From: Isoetes taiwanensis
Taxonomy: Eukaryota; Streptophyta; Lycopodiopsida; Isoetales; Isoetaceae
DNA length: 64,000 nucleotides
Assembly (NCBI GenBank): GCA_021234155.1
Contig: JAJEKV010000006.1
Location: 8,955,003 to 9,019,002, forward strand
Direction of reading: 5' to 3'
Position numbers and translations under genes: made by a program. Below are positions 49,500-61,285 of the stretch, piece after piece; within the stretch, counting starts at the first letter, position 1; every line of letters starts with the position of its first letter. The notes below the pieces were generated by a model that was given only the letters and a program-made list of their open reading frames with translations, searched no databases and was not told where the DNA came from.

Positions 49500-50420
49500 G
49501 CACGTGTGACAATAAAAGGTGATTCATTACACTCCGCTATGCAGTCAATGTCACTAAAGCAGCTAGGAAAAGCTATACGCAGGAATGAACTTCTTTGCCT
49601 CATTAGACTTGCTTCCATTGAGTCGGACTCCAAACAGCAGCAAGTAATCGACGCTTTACCATCGGACATTGCTACCCTTCTTCGAGAATTTAGCGATCTT
49701 TTTCCAGATGAGATCCACAAGCTTCCTCCTTTTAGAGGGGTGGAATGTGAGATAACTCTTGAACCGGGTACTAAGCCTACCAGCAAAGCCCGTACCGAAT
49801 GAGTCCTCCTCGGTTAGCGAGCTTAAGAAACAGCTACAAGAGTTACTGAATTTGGGATTTATTCGGCCTAGTGTTTCACCATTTGGCGCTCCTATTCTTT
49901 TTGTCAAGAAGAAAGATGGCTCCTTAAGGATGTGTATTGATTATAGGCAACTCAATAAGCATACCATCAAAAATCGCTATGCTTTGCCCAGGGCAGATGA
50001 TCTTATGGACCAGTTACAAGGAGCAAAATATTTCTCAAAGATTGATTTGCGCTCCGGGTACCATCAGATAAGGATTAAGGAAGAGGACATCCATAAGTCC
50101 GCTTTTCGTACCCGATATGGGCATTATGAATTTACTGTCATGCCTTTTGGATTGACCAACGCCCCTGCAACGTTTATGCGGCTAATGAACGACATCTTCC
50201 GCCAATACTTGGATGACTTTGTTGTCATTTTCTTTGATGACATTCTCATCTATAGTAAAACCTTGCAGCAACATGAACAACATCTTCGATTAGCTTTGCA
50301 AAAGCTAAGGCGCCATCAGCTCTTTGCCAAGTTCTCTAAATGCAAGTTCGCCACCAGGGGTAGACTATTTGGGCCATATTATCTCAGCAGAAGGAATTGC
50401 TACAGATCCAGCTAAGATAG
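49500..50420 (+). pseudogene. Reverse transcriptase of chromovirus C
   Basis: After the lead-in (FSDLFPDEIHKLPPFRGVEC), a frameshift near 49800 is followed by a long open stretch. It carries [68 protein letters not shown] and the catalytic [12 protein letters not shown]. The catalytic box is FFDD where YLDD is usual in gypsy elements; both aspartates are kept. The frame breaks again near 50350 before [13 protein letters not shown]. Confidence 0.9.
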
Positions 50421-51020
50421 AAGCAGTAAAGGATTGGCCCATTCCAGCCAATGTTTCAGAGGTCCGGAGTTTCTTGGGACTCGCGGGATATTATCGGAAA
50501 TTTGTTAAGGATTTTGCAACAATTGCCGCACCTCTTACTAATCTCACAAGACATGAGAAAGTAAAGGATTGGATGGAACATTGGAAAACAAAAGTCCAAG
50601 TCGGCTTTCAAAACTCAAGGATGCTTTAACATCCGCACCGGTCCTTACCTTGCCCCGATCCGGAAAAGGATAAATCGGTAGCCACCGATGCGAGTAAGAT
50701 AGCTACCTATGGTGTCTTGATGCGGGAGGGAGTTGTTGCTTACGATTCAAAGAAGATGAACGATCGGAGCAACGATATCCTACCATGATCGGAGTTGCTA
50801 GCGGTTATGCGTGCTCTCGGTATTTGGAGACACTACCTTCTTGGTAGAAGATTTCACTTGAATCTGGATCATCGAGTCTCCGGCTATCTATCCACCCAAC
50901 CAAATCTAAATCTCCGTCGTGAAGATGGATGGAATTTCTCGAGGAATATGACTTCGAGATTGTATACAAGCCAGGAAAGCACAATGTGGTTGCGGATGCT
51001 TTGTCACGTCATCCCTTTAT
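50420..51020 (+). pseudogene. RT thumb and RNase H of chromovirus C
   Basis: [19 protein letters not shown] at about 50460-50520 is the conserved RT/RH connection. RNase H follows as VATDASKIATYGVLM (about 50680-50720) and AYDSKKMNDRSN. The end is marked by [20 protein letters not shown] and LSRHP at about 50940-51015 in another frame. Several indels separate the pieces. Confidence 0.85.
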
Positions 51021-51179
51021 AACCCGCACCCATTGTAATGCCATTTCCACACTCACCAAATGAGTTTGGGAAGCGGATAGAACGGAATCTTGGCCCGCAG
51101 ATCCCGATTACGTAAAATTTTGGGAAAGTTTGGGTAAGGAAGCCCGTCTTGATAGAGAACGTGAAGCATTCCGTTCATA

Positions 51180-52130
51180 TAAGAAGGAGGGCAATTTATT
51201 ATATTACAAAAGATAAGTTGTGTGTTCCAACGACTTCAGGGGTGCGAAAGTTGATTCTCCATGACACACACAACAGCCCTATAGCAGGACATGCGGGTTT
51301 TATGAAAAACTTACTTTAAGATCCGCTCCAGCTATTTTTGGCCTTCCATGAAGAAGGATATTGCTAGGTACATCAAAAGCGATTATCGGGTTTGTCGGGC
51401 AAACCAAGGCGGAGCAATTAAGAGTTCCCGGGGAGTTGCAACCTTTGGATGTGCCCAACGCCAAGTGGGAAGTCATAACCATGGATTTCATTGTGGGGCT
51501 TCCGCATTGCTCTCGTGGGTATGATGCCTTAATGGTGCGTGGTGGACAAATTATCAAAGATGGCTCACTTCCTGCCATGTCGCACCACCGACACCGCCGA
51601 CACCCGCCTTGCTCTTTGCAAAGGAAATTTTCAGGTTGCACGGGATGCCAAGAGTAATTGTATCGGATAGGGATCCTAAGTTTGTCAGTGCATTCTGGAA
51701 GGATTTCTTCGCCACCATCCAGACCAAGCTTGCCATGAGTACAGCCTACCATCCTCGGACCGGATGGTCAAAGCGAGCGTGTCAATCATTATTATCGAAG
51801 ATATGCTAAGAAGCTATGTATGGAGTAAACAGTCACAATGGTAGGATTATATTTACCTGGTGGAATTTGCCTACAATTAAAAGCGAGTCTTCTAGAATGT
51901 CTCCTTTCATGATAAATTATGGCTATCAATGTCTTACTCCAGACACATGGCATAATCCTGTTTCTAAAGTGGAGGTCTCTCAACAACTCCTTCTAGAAAT
52001 GCAGGCCTTGGTGGAAGAAGTTCGGGGTTACTTATTGGCCGCACGTAGTCGTCAGAAGAGTCTAGCGGATAAGCCGCAACCCCACGAATCTTCCAGGTGG
52101 GCGAATCGGTTTGGCTTAAAATCAAAGTAA
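51180..52130 (+). pseudogene. Integrase of chromovirus C
   Basis: The HHCC region is recognisable (HDTHNSPIAGHAGF, then a CRAN-like box). The core shows MDFIVGLPHCSRGYDALMV for the first Asp, IVSDRDPKFVSAFWKDFF for the second, and STAYHPRT. The catalytic Glu is in DGQSERVNHY, one frame away, so a frameshift near 51765 splits the active site. Later pieces include SPFMINYGYQCLTP. Confidence 0.85.
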
Positions 52131-52575
52131 AACAAGCCAAGCTTAAAATTGGTAACTGTAAGAAGCTGGCACCCAGATGGGCTGGGCCATTCAGGATTAC
52201 TGAACGTGTGGGAGAACAAGCATATCGCTTGGACTTGCCACCCCGCTTGAAGATCCACAAGGTCTTTCACGTGAGTCTTCTGAAGCAACACACCCCCATC
52301 CGAGGAGGAGGTTTTGGATACCCCTACCCTCCTAGAAATGACCGAAGAGCACACGGAAATAGTGCGAAGCTCTTCTTGATCGAGCTTACAAACAGACCAG
52401 AAGGACTCAAATGTTGCAATACTTGGTCAAGTGGAAGCACTTACCAGTTGAAGATGCTACCTGGGTGATGAAGATAGACCTTGAGAAGCACTATCCGGAC
52501 TTCATGCGAGAATCTCAAGGCCGCACCATCAACGATGCTATCAACCCGCTCCCAGCGGTAAGCTTGAAGGCTTGA
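52085..52575 (+). pseudogene. Integrase C-terminus and chromodomain of chromovirus C
   Basis: GESVWLKIK, KLAPRWAGPFRITERVG and HKVFHVSLLKQH form the GPF/Y module at about 52100-52290. After two frame changes the chromodomain core MLQYLVKWKHLPVEDATWV lies at about 52411-52467, followed by a C-terminal helix and a stop at 52573-52575. The aromatic residues Y and W of the chromodomain are kept; the WE of the usual TWEP is WV. Confidence 0.82.
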
Positions 52576-53128
52576 TTGATCGAGAATCATGTTTTAGAGG
52601 GGTAGACGATCGTATATGATAGTAATAACCGATGATGAGATCACCTTAGGTGTTCTCTCTAGGGCGTAGTGTATTTAGTTCTGGCTATAAGGGGAATTGC
52701 AAGCCCATTACACATGATAGATTCCCTTCTAGATATTTTTTTTTCTTTTATTTCTAGGGGGTGGTCCCTGCAACCACAACTTAATCATACTATTAACCTA
52801 CGGGTATATGGTTCTGTGCAGGCCAATGAACAAGTCGTCACCTGCCTTGTATAGAGGGTTGCTGATGACCCAACTTGTCCCGTATTGGTTTTGTCTACAT
52901 GTATGAATTTTGTTGTCAGAATGTTTTAAATCGGACTCCGGTCCTAAACTCCTTTGATCATAAGTTTGTATCGAGCACCCTGGTGCTTGTACTTTGATAT
53001 TTTAACTTCAATGTATTACTGTCCAAATTATTATAATCTCAACGTATTAATGTTATATTCTTAACTTCAGTGCTTTACGTATATGTATTCAATTAGCTAA
53101 CCCTAATGCTGAGGACAGCATTATTTTT
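52576..53128 (+). other. 3' untranslated region of chromovirus C
   Basis: Non-coding and AT-rich between the pol stop and the polypurine tract. No gene seen. Confidence 0.5.
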
Positions 53129-53141
53129 AAGGAGGGGAGAA
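53129..53141 (+). other. Polypurine tract of chromovirus C
   Basis: AAGGAGGGGAGAA directly precedes the 3' LTR start TGTGACGTTCC, as expected for the plus-strand primer. Confidence 0.8.
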
Positions 53142-54749
53142 TGTGACGTTCCACGTATTTATACGGTCTACTATACGGGACACGTACAAATACAAGCACG
53201 TCACTCCCTAAAGGTACGCTACCATGGGGGTATGGGAACTTAATTGCAACCTAGGGGGTTACCTTACAAAGGATTAAACTAGCTATGCTAATTTAACACA
53301 TTATTAATAATAACCTATAACCTAGGAAATTAGGATAATTACCAATTGGGAAGGCGCCACACCTTGTCCAATCGATTGGGCAGCATGGGGATTGCCAAGT
53401 TTGGATGCCAACTTGACCCCTATCCCTGGGATTGACTCCTGAAGATCGACCAAGGAAGGCCAGGAGCTGAGCGCCATCAACCACCTGCAGAGAACCGCCA
53501 TACCAGTCGTCCCTGTGAAGCCACAGCTGAATCTTCAACCGCCAGGAGATGGAGGCGCCCCATGGGAATGAGTCCAGCCAGAATTCAGGTAGGTGGCTAT
53601 GTGAATTCTAGATAACACTTGGTTGTGTCCGCCTTTCTCTGTTCTTTTTGTAATTCAGTCATAGAAACTAACCCTTGTTTGTGCAAACAAGTTCTCTTTA
53701 TATTCAATTCTGGTTCTTACTCTGAAAGGATGGATTGTTAGTTCTTTGTTTCATCTGACTCTGAAACGGGGGATTACGGGGGTAGAGGCCTCAAACCGTG
53801 TATGGTAGTATGTTCCTAGATAGCCAGTAAAGTCCCATTAGTTCGGCGGCTTGTGCACAAGAACCCACGGGTCCTAGATGCTATGGTCTGGCTTAGCACC
53901 CGGACAAGGAACACAAGGTGACATGAGGGGTGGGGTCTTGCATGAGCATACAAGGCTCACGAGACTCCTACGATGGGCTAGGCCTCGATAGCCTGATCCA
54001 CGTAGAGGGCGGGTATGGGTCCGACACTCCACAGGTGGGAAGGTGTGATCCGTATGGAGCACCTTGCACTTTGAGTAGATTTAGGGTGAGTAAGTTCGGT
54101 ACGCAGGATGCGGGGGTCATGGATGCGGCGTATTCTCTAACTCACCCATGGAACCACCTTGTGATTAAGGGGACGCCTCCCGACCTGCCTCATCGGGACC
54201 AGGCGTCATGAACACGAGTAGGCTCAGAGGGTGATGCCCCGGGTCTGCGTCTCGGGAAGGCTATAGCGAAGCCATAGCATGAATTGACCCATCTGCAAAG
54301 TGTGCACAGGAGGGGCGATGGAGTGGACAACCCTAGCCAATGTTCTATGCCAGCCAACGCCATGCCCGGTTCGGTCTGCTGATCTCTTGAGGCCCGGCCC
54401 CGTCACGATCCCCCAAGGCGAGTCCGGGCGAGGGGTAGAACACAGGATTTGGGTGTTTTCTTAGGATTAGATGCATATTCTATGCCATTGGTATATTGGA
54501 TGGATCGCCACCCTTCGGTGGTGGTTATTTATGTATATTAGATTATGTGCTAACCCTTGTATTCATGCTTCAGCGCGTAGGAGTCCCATTGAAGGCGTGG
54601 GCGAATGACCCCTTCGTGTCCTTCTTGGACCTCATTTCATCGATGGCCCGAACGGGCCGGAGGGCCACGCTCATGGTGAGATGATGTCGCCATGGGAGGG
54701 AAAGTCCCGTATGTATCGTCAGAAGTGCGTTATATATTCTAGGCGTCCA
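53142..54749 (+). repeat. 3' LTR of chromovirus C
   Basis: Repeats 41670-43294 along its whole length. Differences are mostly small indels in GC-rich words, together with substitutions near the right end (GGGCGCCACA against AGGCGTCCAC). Confidence 0.87.
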
Positions 54750-57700
54750 CCGATCCGCGATCGGCGGCTGGTCCACTGCTTGCATCATGCTCACCGCGCA
54801 CGTTCCATCTGGCGAACCGATGTCTCTTACCCCTCCAACGGCCCTAAAGCCGAGGACCCATTGCCCACGGTGTAAGCCGGGTGCGGGGCCGAGCATCACC
54901 CATAGTAACTACTTTTACGAAAATAGACGATGTGTCTATCAAGGGGCTGCCCGCTGAGCGGCAAGAATCCGTTTCCTGCAGCAGAATCGATAGGGGACTG
55001 AAGGTTTAACCCCAAGTCTGGCGTGCCAAAATGCCTTCACTTTTGCTCCAAGTCATTCCAGTGTCGCCAAAGAGGTAGTAGCTTATGAAGCACACTTCAA
55101 ATTGGTTGCAAAGATAGCTTAAGTTTCGAGGCGACCAAACTTTGAGAGCACAGATGTAGTTGGTCACAGAAAGCAATCAAGTCAAGGTGGGGATTAAAAT
55201 AAGACAAGTTGATGAAACAAACTATATTGTCTCACCTTCCTGGCCATAACCTATGGCATTACATTTGGGACAATTTAGATTGTGGTAAAAGCCAAATATT
55301 TATCGGAAATTCCAGGCATGGGATTCCAAAGATCCACATGCATCAATTCCAAATCTTCAACACATGTTTAGCTCTATAAAGATTGCTTTCAAAATGGCAG
55401 CCTATGTTGCTTCCAGTACACTTCACTTCATTGTATAATTATTTCTGCATCTTTTATACATGATTCGTATCTTTAAAGAAGCCTTTTCATGGGGTGCTTT
55501 CCAAGACTGATAGATACCCCATGATCAAGAATTTATCCTTGCTCAATATACCTTTTACTCACGATCAAGAATTTATTCTTGCTCAACATGTGTTGCCATT
55601 GAATCACTAACAAAAGCCTTCCTTTATGCTTTAAGGATTGCATTATGGAAAATTGGTGTGCTCAGTGACAAGTTTTAAGCACCAAGAAAAAACAAGAAAC
55701 GTATCTATACCAATGTTTTTATGAATGTGATTCACCACTATCTTAATTATGTCTTCATAGTTTATGGGAGATTTTTTGTTTTGGTGTGTTATGGGAGATG
55801 ATTTTTTTTTTTTCTTTTTTGTGAAAGAAATTAAAATATTGGCAAGTTCATGATTAACACATAAACTATCAAATATAGTACAAATCCCATAATACGCCAA
55901 AACATATAATTTCAAAAAAAAAAAAAATTCTAATATAAAACGCGGCCATGATAACATCATCTCTTCAATATCTTCATAAAAGCTTATTGCACCACAATGA
56001 CGCAAGAGAAAGGACATGACCAGAATGATCAATTGGGCAGAGAATATGATTTGCCGTTGTGCAAATCATGTTTAATCAATTAGTGGAGTCTAAAACCCTA
56101 TGAAATCTGCCCAAAAATTTGCTGTTTTGACCCAGAAAACTTAAGCGAACATGAGTATTTCATACATCATTAAAAAGAGCCCATAGAGAGCTTTCTAACA
56201 CAATACAAAACACTTGAAACGGAGTCTTCATTCAAAAATTATAATAAAAATCATATTACCATCAAATCTGCACGGCATGCACTTTGCAAAAAGATATCTG
56301 AATAGAAAAGTACAAAAATCAAGTAACTATCTTGATAGATCCGTGTCATATCATATACCAATGGAAAGTTCTCTACATAAGCTTCTGAACAAGTCCAGGA
56401 GCATCTGAATCTGACCTTTGTGGCTCAAGTTATGAGTGCATGAACAATTGAAATTCTCTCCCTAGCGCTTCTCTTTTTTATCTATTTTTAATGACTTAGA
56501 TATTACATACAATGGTTTGATAAAAGAAAAACCTCTCATAAAAATCTTATTTTTGATTACAACTTTTTTTGTAGAAAAGTTTTGATTAAAACCTTTTTTT
56601 TTCAACCAAAAATTTATAGAAAGCATTTGTCAATATAATGGATACTATCATGGATACATTAATCATAGAAAATAAAAGCGTCCAGCTAAATATGTGTGTA
56701 AAGGATATTTTAATCTTTACTTGCATTGGTATGACAAGGATATTACTCGTGTCTAAACAAGGATATTCTAATCAAGTCGCACATTGCATGTTTTCTGGTG
56801 CTTATATTAGGTCAACCTCTTGAATTGATCGCCCTTATTGGTCTTAGGCAATGTATTAGCTACTAGCAGCTTCCTAAATGGTGAGGCATAGTGTCCCTTC
56901 TATCAAAGCATCTCATTCTTAAATCTTGATGCATGAGTATCCTGCATTCTGAAGAGGCACAAAACTGCGAACACATGTTTTTTTTTTTAACAGGCTTGCC
57001 TAGTGTCCACATCAACACCGATGTCAACTCAAGACAGCCATGTCAGCAAAACATCGCCTTACATCAACACTAATATCAATTCAAGGCACCCACGTCAACA
57101 AAACATCACCCTGTTTTGTTTTTGAAGGATGAAGGTACGCCAGATGCATCTTCAAATCCGGCCTACATCGCCCTATTTTGTTTTTGGTGCCTCTGCCACT
57201 TCAGGATATGGGGTGGGCTTTGGTTTGACATGTTCAAACAGCTTTTCACGTTTGCTAAGCAAACATCATCGAATTTGTGCATACAATCCATAGGTGTGCT
57301 AAAATGGGCCGGAAGTACACATCTTTGCATTTATTCCAAGATATTCTTAGTATGTTCCTTTATGCAACTCTGGAAATCCATGTCTGAGAGCAACTTGCTT
57401 TTGAGACTCCTTTTGAGACTGATACAATCAGACTAAGCAGGTTAATAGTTGTCTTCTATTGAGTTCTACTTTTTATATATTAAGCATATTAACCTTTCTA
57501 TTTCCATCTCAGGTCGTGGTAGGCATTTTTAAACAGACATTAAGGAGAAGGCCATTGCAAAGACTCTAGATTGCTTGAGCTATATATACATGCAATGCAG
57601 ATTAGCACCAATATGTAGAACATATAAATATTTGCCAAAATCTTTGCCCATCATTTCTTTTTGCATGCGATGATACACTCTATTTGTAGAGATAGACCAG

Positions 57701-58400
57701 TCTTATCAGCCAATTTCACACCTTCACTTTCTACATTTTTCTCCTTCTCAATTATAAATGAAAATCCTATCCAGTTTGGCTATGGCCTAACTTTAATTAT
57801 AGTACCAAATAATCAGTTGGGGCCTCCAGTATTGGTTGAATGCTTTAATTGCATTAAAGCAGCTTGGAGTTTTCTACCTACAAAAGTAGCAAGAGTTACC
57901 CAACAAATCTACAATGGCCATTTACATAAAACCTCTTTTTATTTGATGTACAACAATAAAGTAACATTGTCAAGCACGTGATATACTCATTCTTGCCTCT
58001 CAGGCTGTTCCTGCAGTGCATATATCTATGGGAACGTCCACTGTCTTTTAATTAACCAAGTTGTTGGAAGCTTCAAATCTTCTTCAATATCTAGCATTAT
58101 AACAGTGGTTTTTTTTGTGATTTTATACGCTTTTTGGCATGATTCACGTGGACGTACTAAACGGTATTTCTAGAGTGCACCCATTTGTTAGCCATTGATT
58201 TTAAAGAAGAGGGAAAATCGTGTGGTTGTGGGGCTTTTATTGTTTGCATGTTTTTTAGTTTAGGTTTCAAATCTTAAGTTAATATTAGGTTTGTAGTTAA
58301 TATTAGGGTTCCGGATTTGGCATGTGGCATATCTGGCCACAGGCATGGCCTGTTGGCGGTTATGGCAGTGCAAGAGCCATAAATCATGTACATTTCTGGT
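54750..58400. other. Region without recognised gene
   Basis: The first 250 bp are GC-rich with unidentified frames on both strands; the rest is AT-rich. A tandem pair with unit about 52 bp (CATCAACAC...GTCA(G/A)CAAAACATC) lies at about 57010-57113. A frame at 57116-57436 is open but unrecognised. Confidence 0.4.
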
Positions 58401-58409
58401 GAGGCTCTA

Positions 58410-58735
58410 CTTTCTGGCGACCTGTTATGGGCGATGATGATACTATCTTCATTCCTGAGAATTTGGTCGGGGTTTTGTCCAAATATGACTACCGGAAGCT
58501 CTACTACATTGGATCTAATTCTGAAAGCCATACCGAGAACTTGCATTTTTCTTACAATATGGCATATGGTGGAGGCAGATTTGCTATCAGTTATCCTCTT
58601 GCAATGGCTCTGGAAAAAATGCAGGATTCTTGTTTGCATAGATACCTTTACTTGTTTGGCAGTGATGATCTGATGCAAGCTTGCATATCAGAGCTAGGAG
58701 AGCCACTTACCAAGGAGCCTGGATTTCATTAGGTA
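58410..58735 (+). pseudogene. DUF604 fringe-like glycosyltransferase fragment
   Basis: One open frame reads VMGDDDTIFIPENLVGVLSK, YYIGSNSESH, FSYNMAYGGGRFAISYPLA and MALEKMQDSC, ending GSDDLMQACISELG and PLTKEPGFH. This is the central catalytic part of the plant DUF604 (fringe-related, Golgi-type) glycosyltransferases, and the DDD metal-binding motif is kept. The expected Gln after GFH is TAG, and the sequence then reads GTACTT like a splice donor. No upstream membrane anchor or downstream part is found nearby. Probably a single-exon fragment of a gene located elsewhere. Confidence 0.85.
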
Positions 58736-58869
58736 CTTAGTTTTTTCTTCCATATCAATATTTCATAACTTAGCCTATTTTGTTCAATGTTCATAGCTCC
58801 AAACTCTTTGTTTTGCATTCGAGTTGCTTGTTTTTGGATTAAAGTCTCTTATATTGAAGGGTTTAGGGC

Positions 58870-59060
58870 AAGGACTCAATGCCAGGCGTGAGCATTTGTG
58901 GATTGAAGCAGTCCGAATAACCAGATTTGTGATGCTACCAGGGCCTGACTTGCAAAATTTGTCATCCGTCTCCTTGTATTTTAAGGTAAAAACTCCAAGC
59001 AAAGCGTGCCAAATTCGTGGATTGAAGCAGATTCGTGAATTTATGATGCTCTGAAGGTTT
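58870..59060 (+). repeat. Imperfect direct repeat
   Basis: GTGGATTGAAGCAG followed by TTTGTGATGCT or TTTATGATGCT occurs twice (about 58897 and 59019), with GCGTG before each. It links the DUF604 and PPR fragments but encodes nothing recognisable. Confidence 0.5.
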
Positions 59061-59126
59061 TATTTGCGATGCTCTAACTTTTCATCTGTTGAAGCAGAAC
59101 ATGTATTCTGCCTCATACTGTTGCAG

Positions 59127-59641
59127 GATGTTAGTTGTAAATGTGGTGCTGTGAAGGACGCAAGGAATGTGTTTGATCATTTGCATGAGAGGAATATTTC
59201 CTCATGGAATATTATGATGTGGGTCTATAGTGAAGCTGGCCAAGTGGAAGAAGCAGTGAAGTTATTTCAACTATTGCCCAATCCAGATGTGGTTTCTTGG
59301 AACTCTATGCTATCAGCTTATCTTCGTTATGGCAGCTCAGGAAGGCATTAACATTGATCCATGAAATGCCTCTGCATGATGCCTCTTCATGGAATATTGT
59401 TATTGGAGCTTATGCTTGCTGTAGCCAGCTGACAGATGCATTGAAGCTCTTCAAAGAGATGCCTAAACCAAATGTTGTGTCTTGGAGTATCGTTATCACA
59501 GCCCATGCTGAATCTGGACACATGGATGAGGCACATAAACTTTTTCAGCAAATGCCTCAAAAGGACATTTCATTTAATGCTATGATAGCTTATAAACATG
59601 AGAACCTTCAAGCAGCACATCATCTATTCCAGCAAACATAA
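59127..59641 (+). pseudogene. Pentatricopeptide repeat (PPR) protein fragment
   Basis: Four to five PPR units are visible: CKCGAVKDARNVFDHLHERN, ISSWNIMM, EEAVKLFQLLPNPDVVSWNS, then after a +1 frame change near 59325 ALTLIHEMPLHDASSWN, DALKLFKEMPKPNVVSWS and EAHKLFQQMPQKD. The WN and MP spacing fits the PLS-type PPRs of plant organelle RNA editing factors. No E or DYW domain and no transit peptide are present. The frameshift and the stop at 59639 mark it as a broken fragment. Confidence 0.88.
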
Positions 59642-60459
59642 TATGTCTGACGTTGGTGGTATATAAATCGTTACTACGACAGAGCTCCTACTGGATTTTG
59701 GGCTTCCAAGATTCTACCAAAGACTCCTCTTGTAAATTGTTGTTCGCGGGTTTTAGATGCCCTGTCAATACTTCAAAAATTCCTACTCCAGATTCAGGGT
59801 AAGTAGTTATTTGTTGCATGGTAAAGACTTCTGGATTCATGATTCTGTTCAAGCTTTACACACTTTATAACAGTGTATTTTTTAGTATATTTGAGACGCC
59901 CTTGGTATGCAATGCAGAAAATTGAGATAACATTATGCTCCCACCTTAAGAGAGAGTCTCCAGTAGCATTTTTTGAGATTATGCTCCCACCTTAAGTAAG
60001 AATCTCTAGTTGTACTTTTTTATTCCTTATGCAAAACTAGTGCAATGTATTTCTAGAATGATGGAGTGAATGGTGCATTGCATTTGCTCCTCTGTACACA
60101 TAATTTTGTGTTTGAGATTACGAATAAGCTAGATTATGCAGACATGACAAGCTATTAATGTTGCATGCAATGGGCAAAGACCATGCATTGCTCTTAATGC
60201 ATGCAACGACCAATAGTTTACATGATTTTTGTATTGCAATATTGAGATTACAGATAATGAATATAATGACTACATAAAATGTACTCAATAGTTGTTTGCA
60301 ATGGAAATAATTTGTTTGTCTTGATGTTATTATACTTTTTAGTAATTAATATTTAGGCCTGTTTGCTTTAGTTAGGGCCCGAAGGGCCCAAAAGTTTTTT
60401 TAATATAACAATCAACACACAACTACTATTAACATTATTAACACAAACCATTGCATTTA
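59642..60459. other. AT-rich spacer
   Basis: No gene is seen. A perfect short palindrome GGGCCCGAAGGGCCC sits at about 60376-60390. An AGTCTCCAGTAG / AATCTCTAGTTG phrase with CTTAAG flanks is doubled at about 59950-60020. Confidence 0.4.
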
Positions 60460-60803
60460 ACACATTTAAATTAAAATCCCCCTTAAACCCCCTTTGGTTT
60501 GGGTGCATATTCACCGCGGGGGTTCGTGGGGCGTGAGCTCCAAAATATATTTACAATACATGTACAAAATTAACACCATTAAGTACATTCTCTCAAACCT
60601 TATAGTATTTTGCAAACCTTAATATACAGTATACAAAAACTTGTACATGCATACCGCACAAACGAGGATCGCTATGTACGGTCCAGCTCTTGGAATAAAG
60701 GGCAAATATGCCCATCCGACAGCTCTCGTTGCCCGGAGTAACCCCCGTGTGAATATGCACCCAAACCAAAGGGGGTTTAAGGGGGATTTTAATTTAAATG
60801 TGT
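60460..60803. mobile_element. Foldback / MITE-like element with perfect 55-bp inverted ends
   Basis: Positions 60460-60514 and 60749-60803 are exact reverse complements over 55 bp (the left arm starts ACACATTTAAATTAAAATCC). Pairing continues imperfectly for about 9 more bases inward. The 234-bp loop has no coding capacity. A clear target-site duplication is not visible. The right arm touches the receptor kinase fragment. Confidence 0.8.
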
Positions 60804-61091
60804 AGCTATCTCAAATTCGAAAACAACAATATTAGATCAGGTTCTCTGCCATCAGATACAAAGAAAATCAAGGCTGTGGTTATAAGCTTGACAGTAGCTA
60901 CTTCTGTGATTATTTGCTTGACTTTGGCTATGCTAGAGCTACTTAAAAGAAAACCCATTAATTTAGTTAATAAAGAAATTGATAAATTCTTAGCTTGTGT
61001 TGATGGATTGCCCTCAGGAAATGGAGGTGGTTTTAGCAAGAAGCTTGGAAGAAGAGGATTTGAATCTGTATATAACGACTTCATGCACTGA
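60801..61091 (+). pseudogene. Receptor-like kinase fragment (S-domain / G-type lectin type)
   Basis: The frame begins CSYLKFENNN right at the foldback element. It runs through a juxtamembrane KKIKAVVI and a transmembrane segment of about 22 residues (VVISLTVATSVIICLTLAML), followed by LKRKP. It then reads FLACVDGLPS and GFSKKLGRRGFESVYNDFM, the kinase glycine-rich loop. That loop should read LGxGGFGSVY, so two of its glycines are lost. The segment between DGLPS and GFSKKLG is shortened. It stops at 61089 with no kinase catalytic loop or activation segment. Clearly a dead fragment. Confidence 0.82.
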
Positions 61092-61285
61092 GTCATGCTT
61101 TGCCTGCAACCCATGGATTTGTACTCGCTGAATAAAAACATGGCTTCTAACAGACAAGCTCTATTTTCTTGTGCAGTTGCATGCTTTACAGAAAGTTCTA
61201 TAAATTATGTTAAACATATATTTAACTAGTTATGAATACACTGGCCAACAGCTTGCACTAGCAGTCTGGCAACAGAAAGGGTACC

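Larger units (their letters stand above)
41670..54749 (+). mobile_element. 13.1-kb Ty3/gypsy chromovirus C with both LTRs
   Basis: Order: LTR, PBS, long leader, gag, protease, RT, RNase H, integrase, chromodomain, polypurine tract, LTR. The gene order with integrase last plus chromodomain defines a Ty3/gypsy chromovirus. All coding parts carry frameshifts or stops, so this copy is not autonomous. It sits in a LINE on the left; the right flank is not LINE sequence and no target-site duplication is evident (left flank CATCA, right flank CCGAT). Confidence 0.87.

Noticed and set aside
54893-54897. CATCA at the right as target-site duplication of chromovirus C
   Set aside because: It lies about 145 bp beyond the end of LTR similarity, so it is not adjacent to the element.
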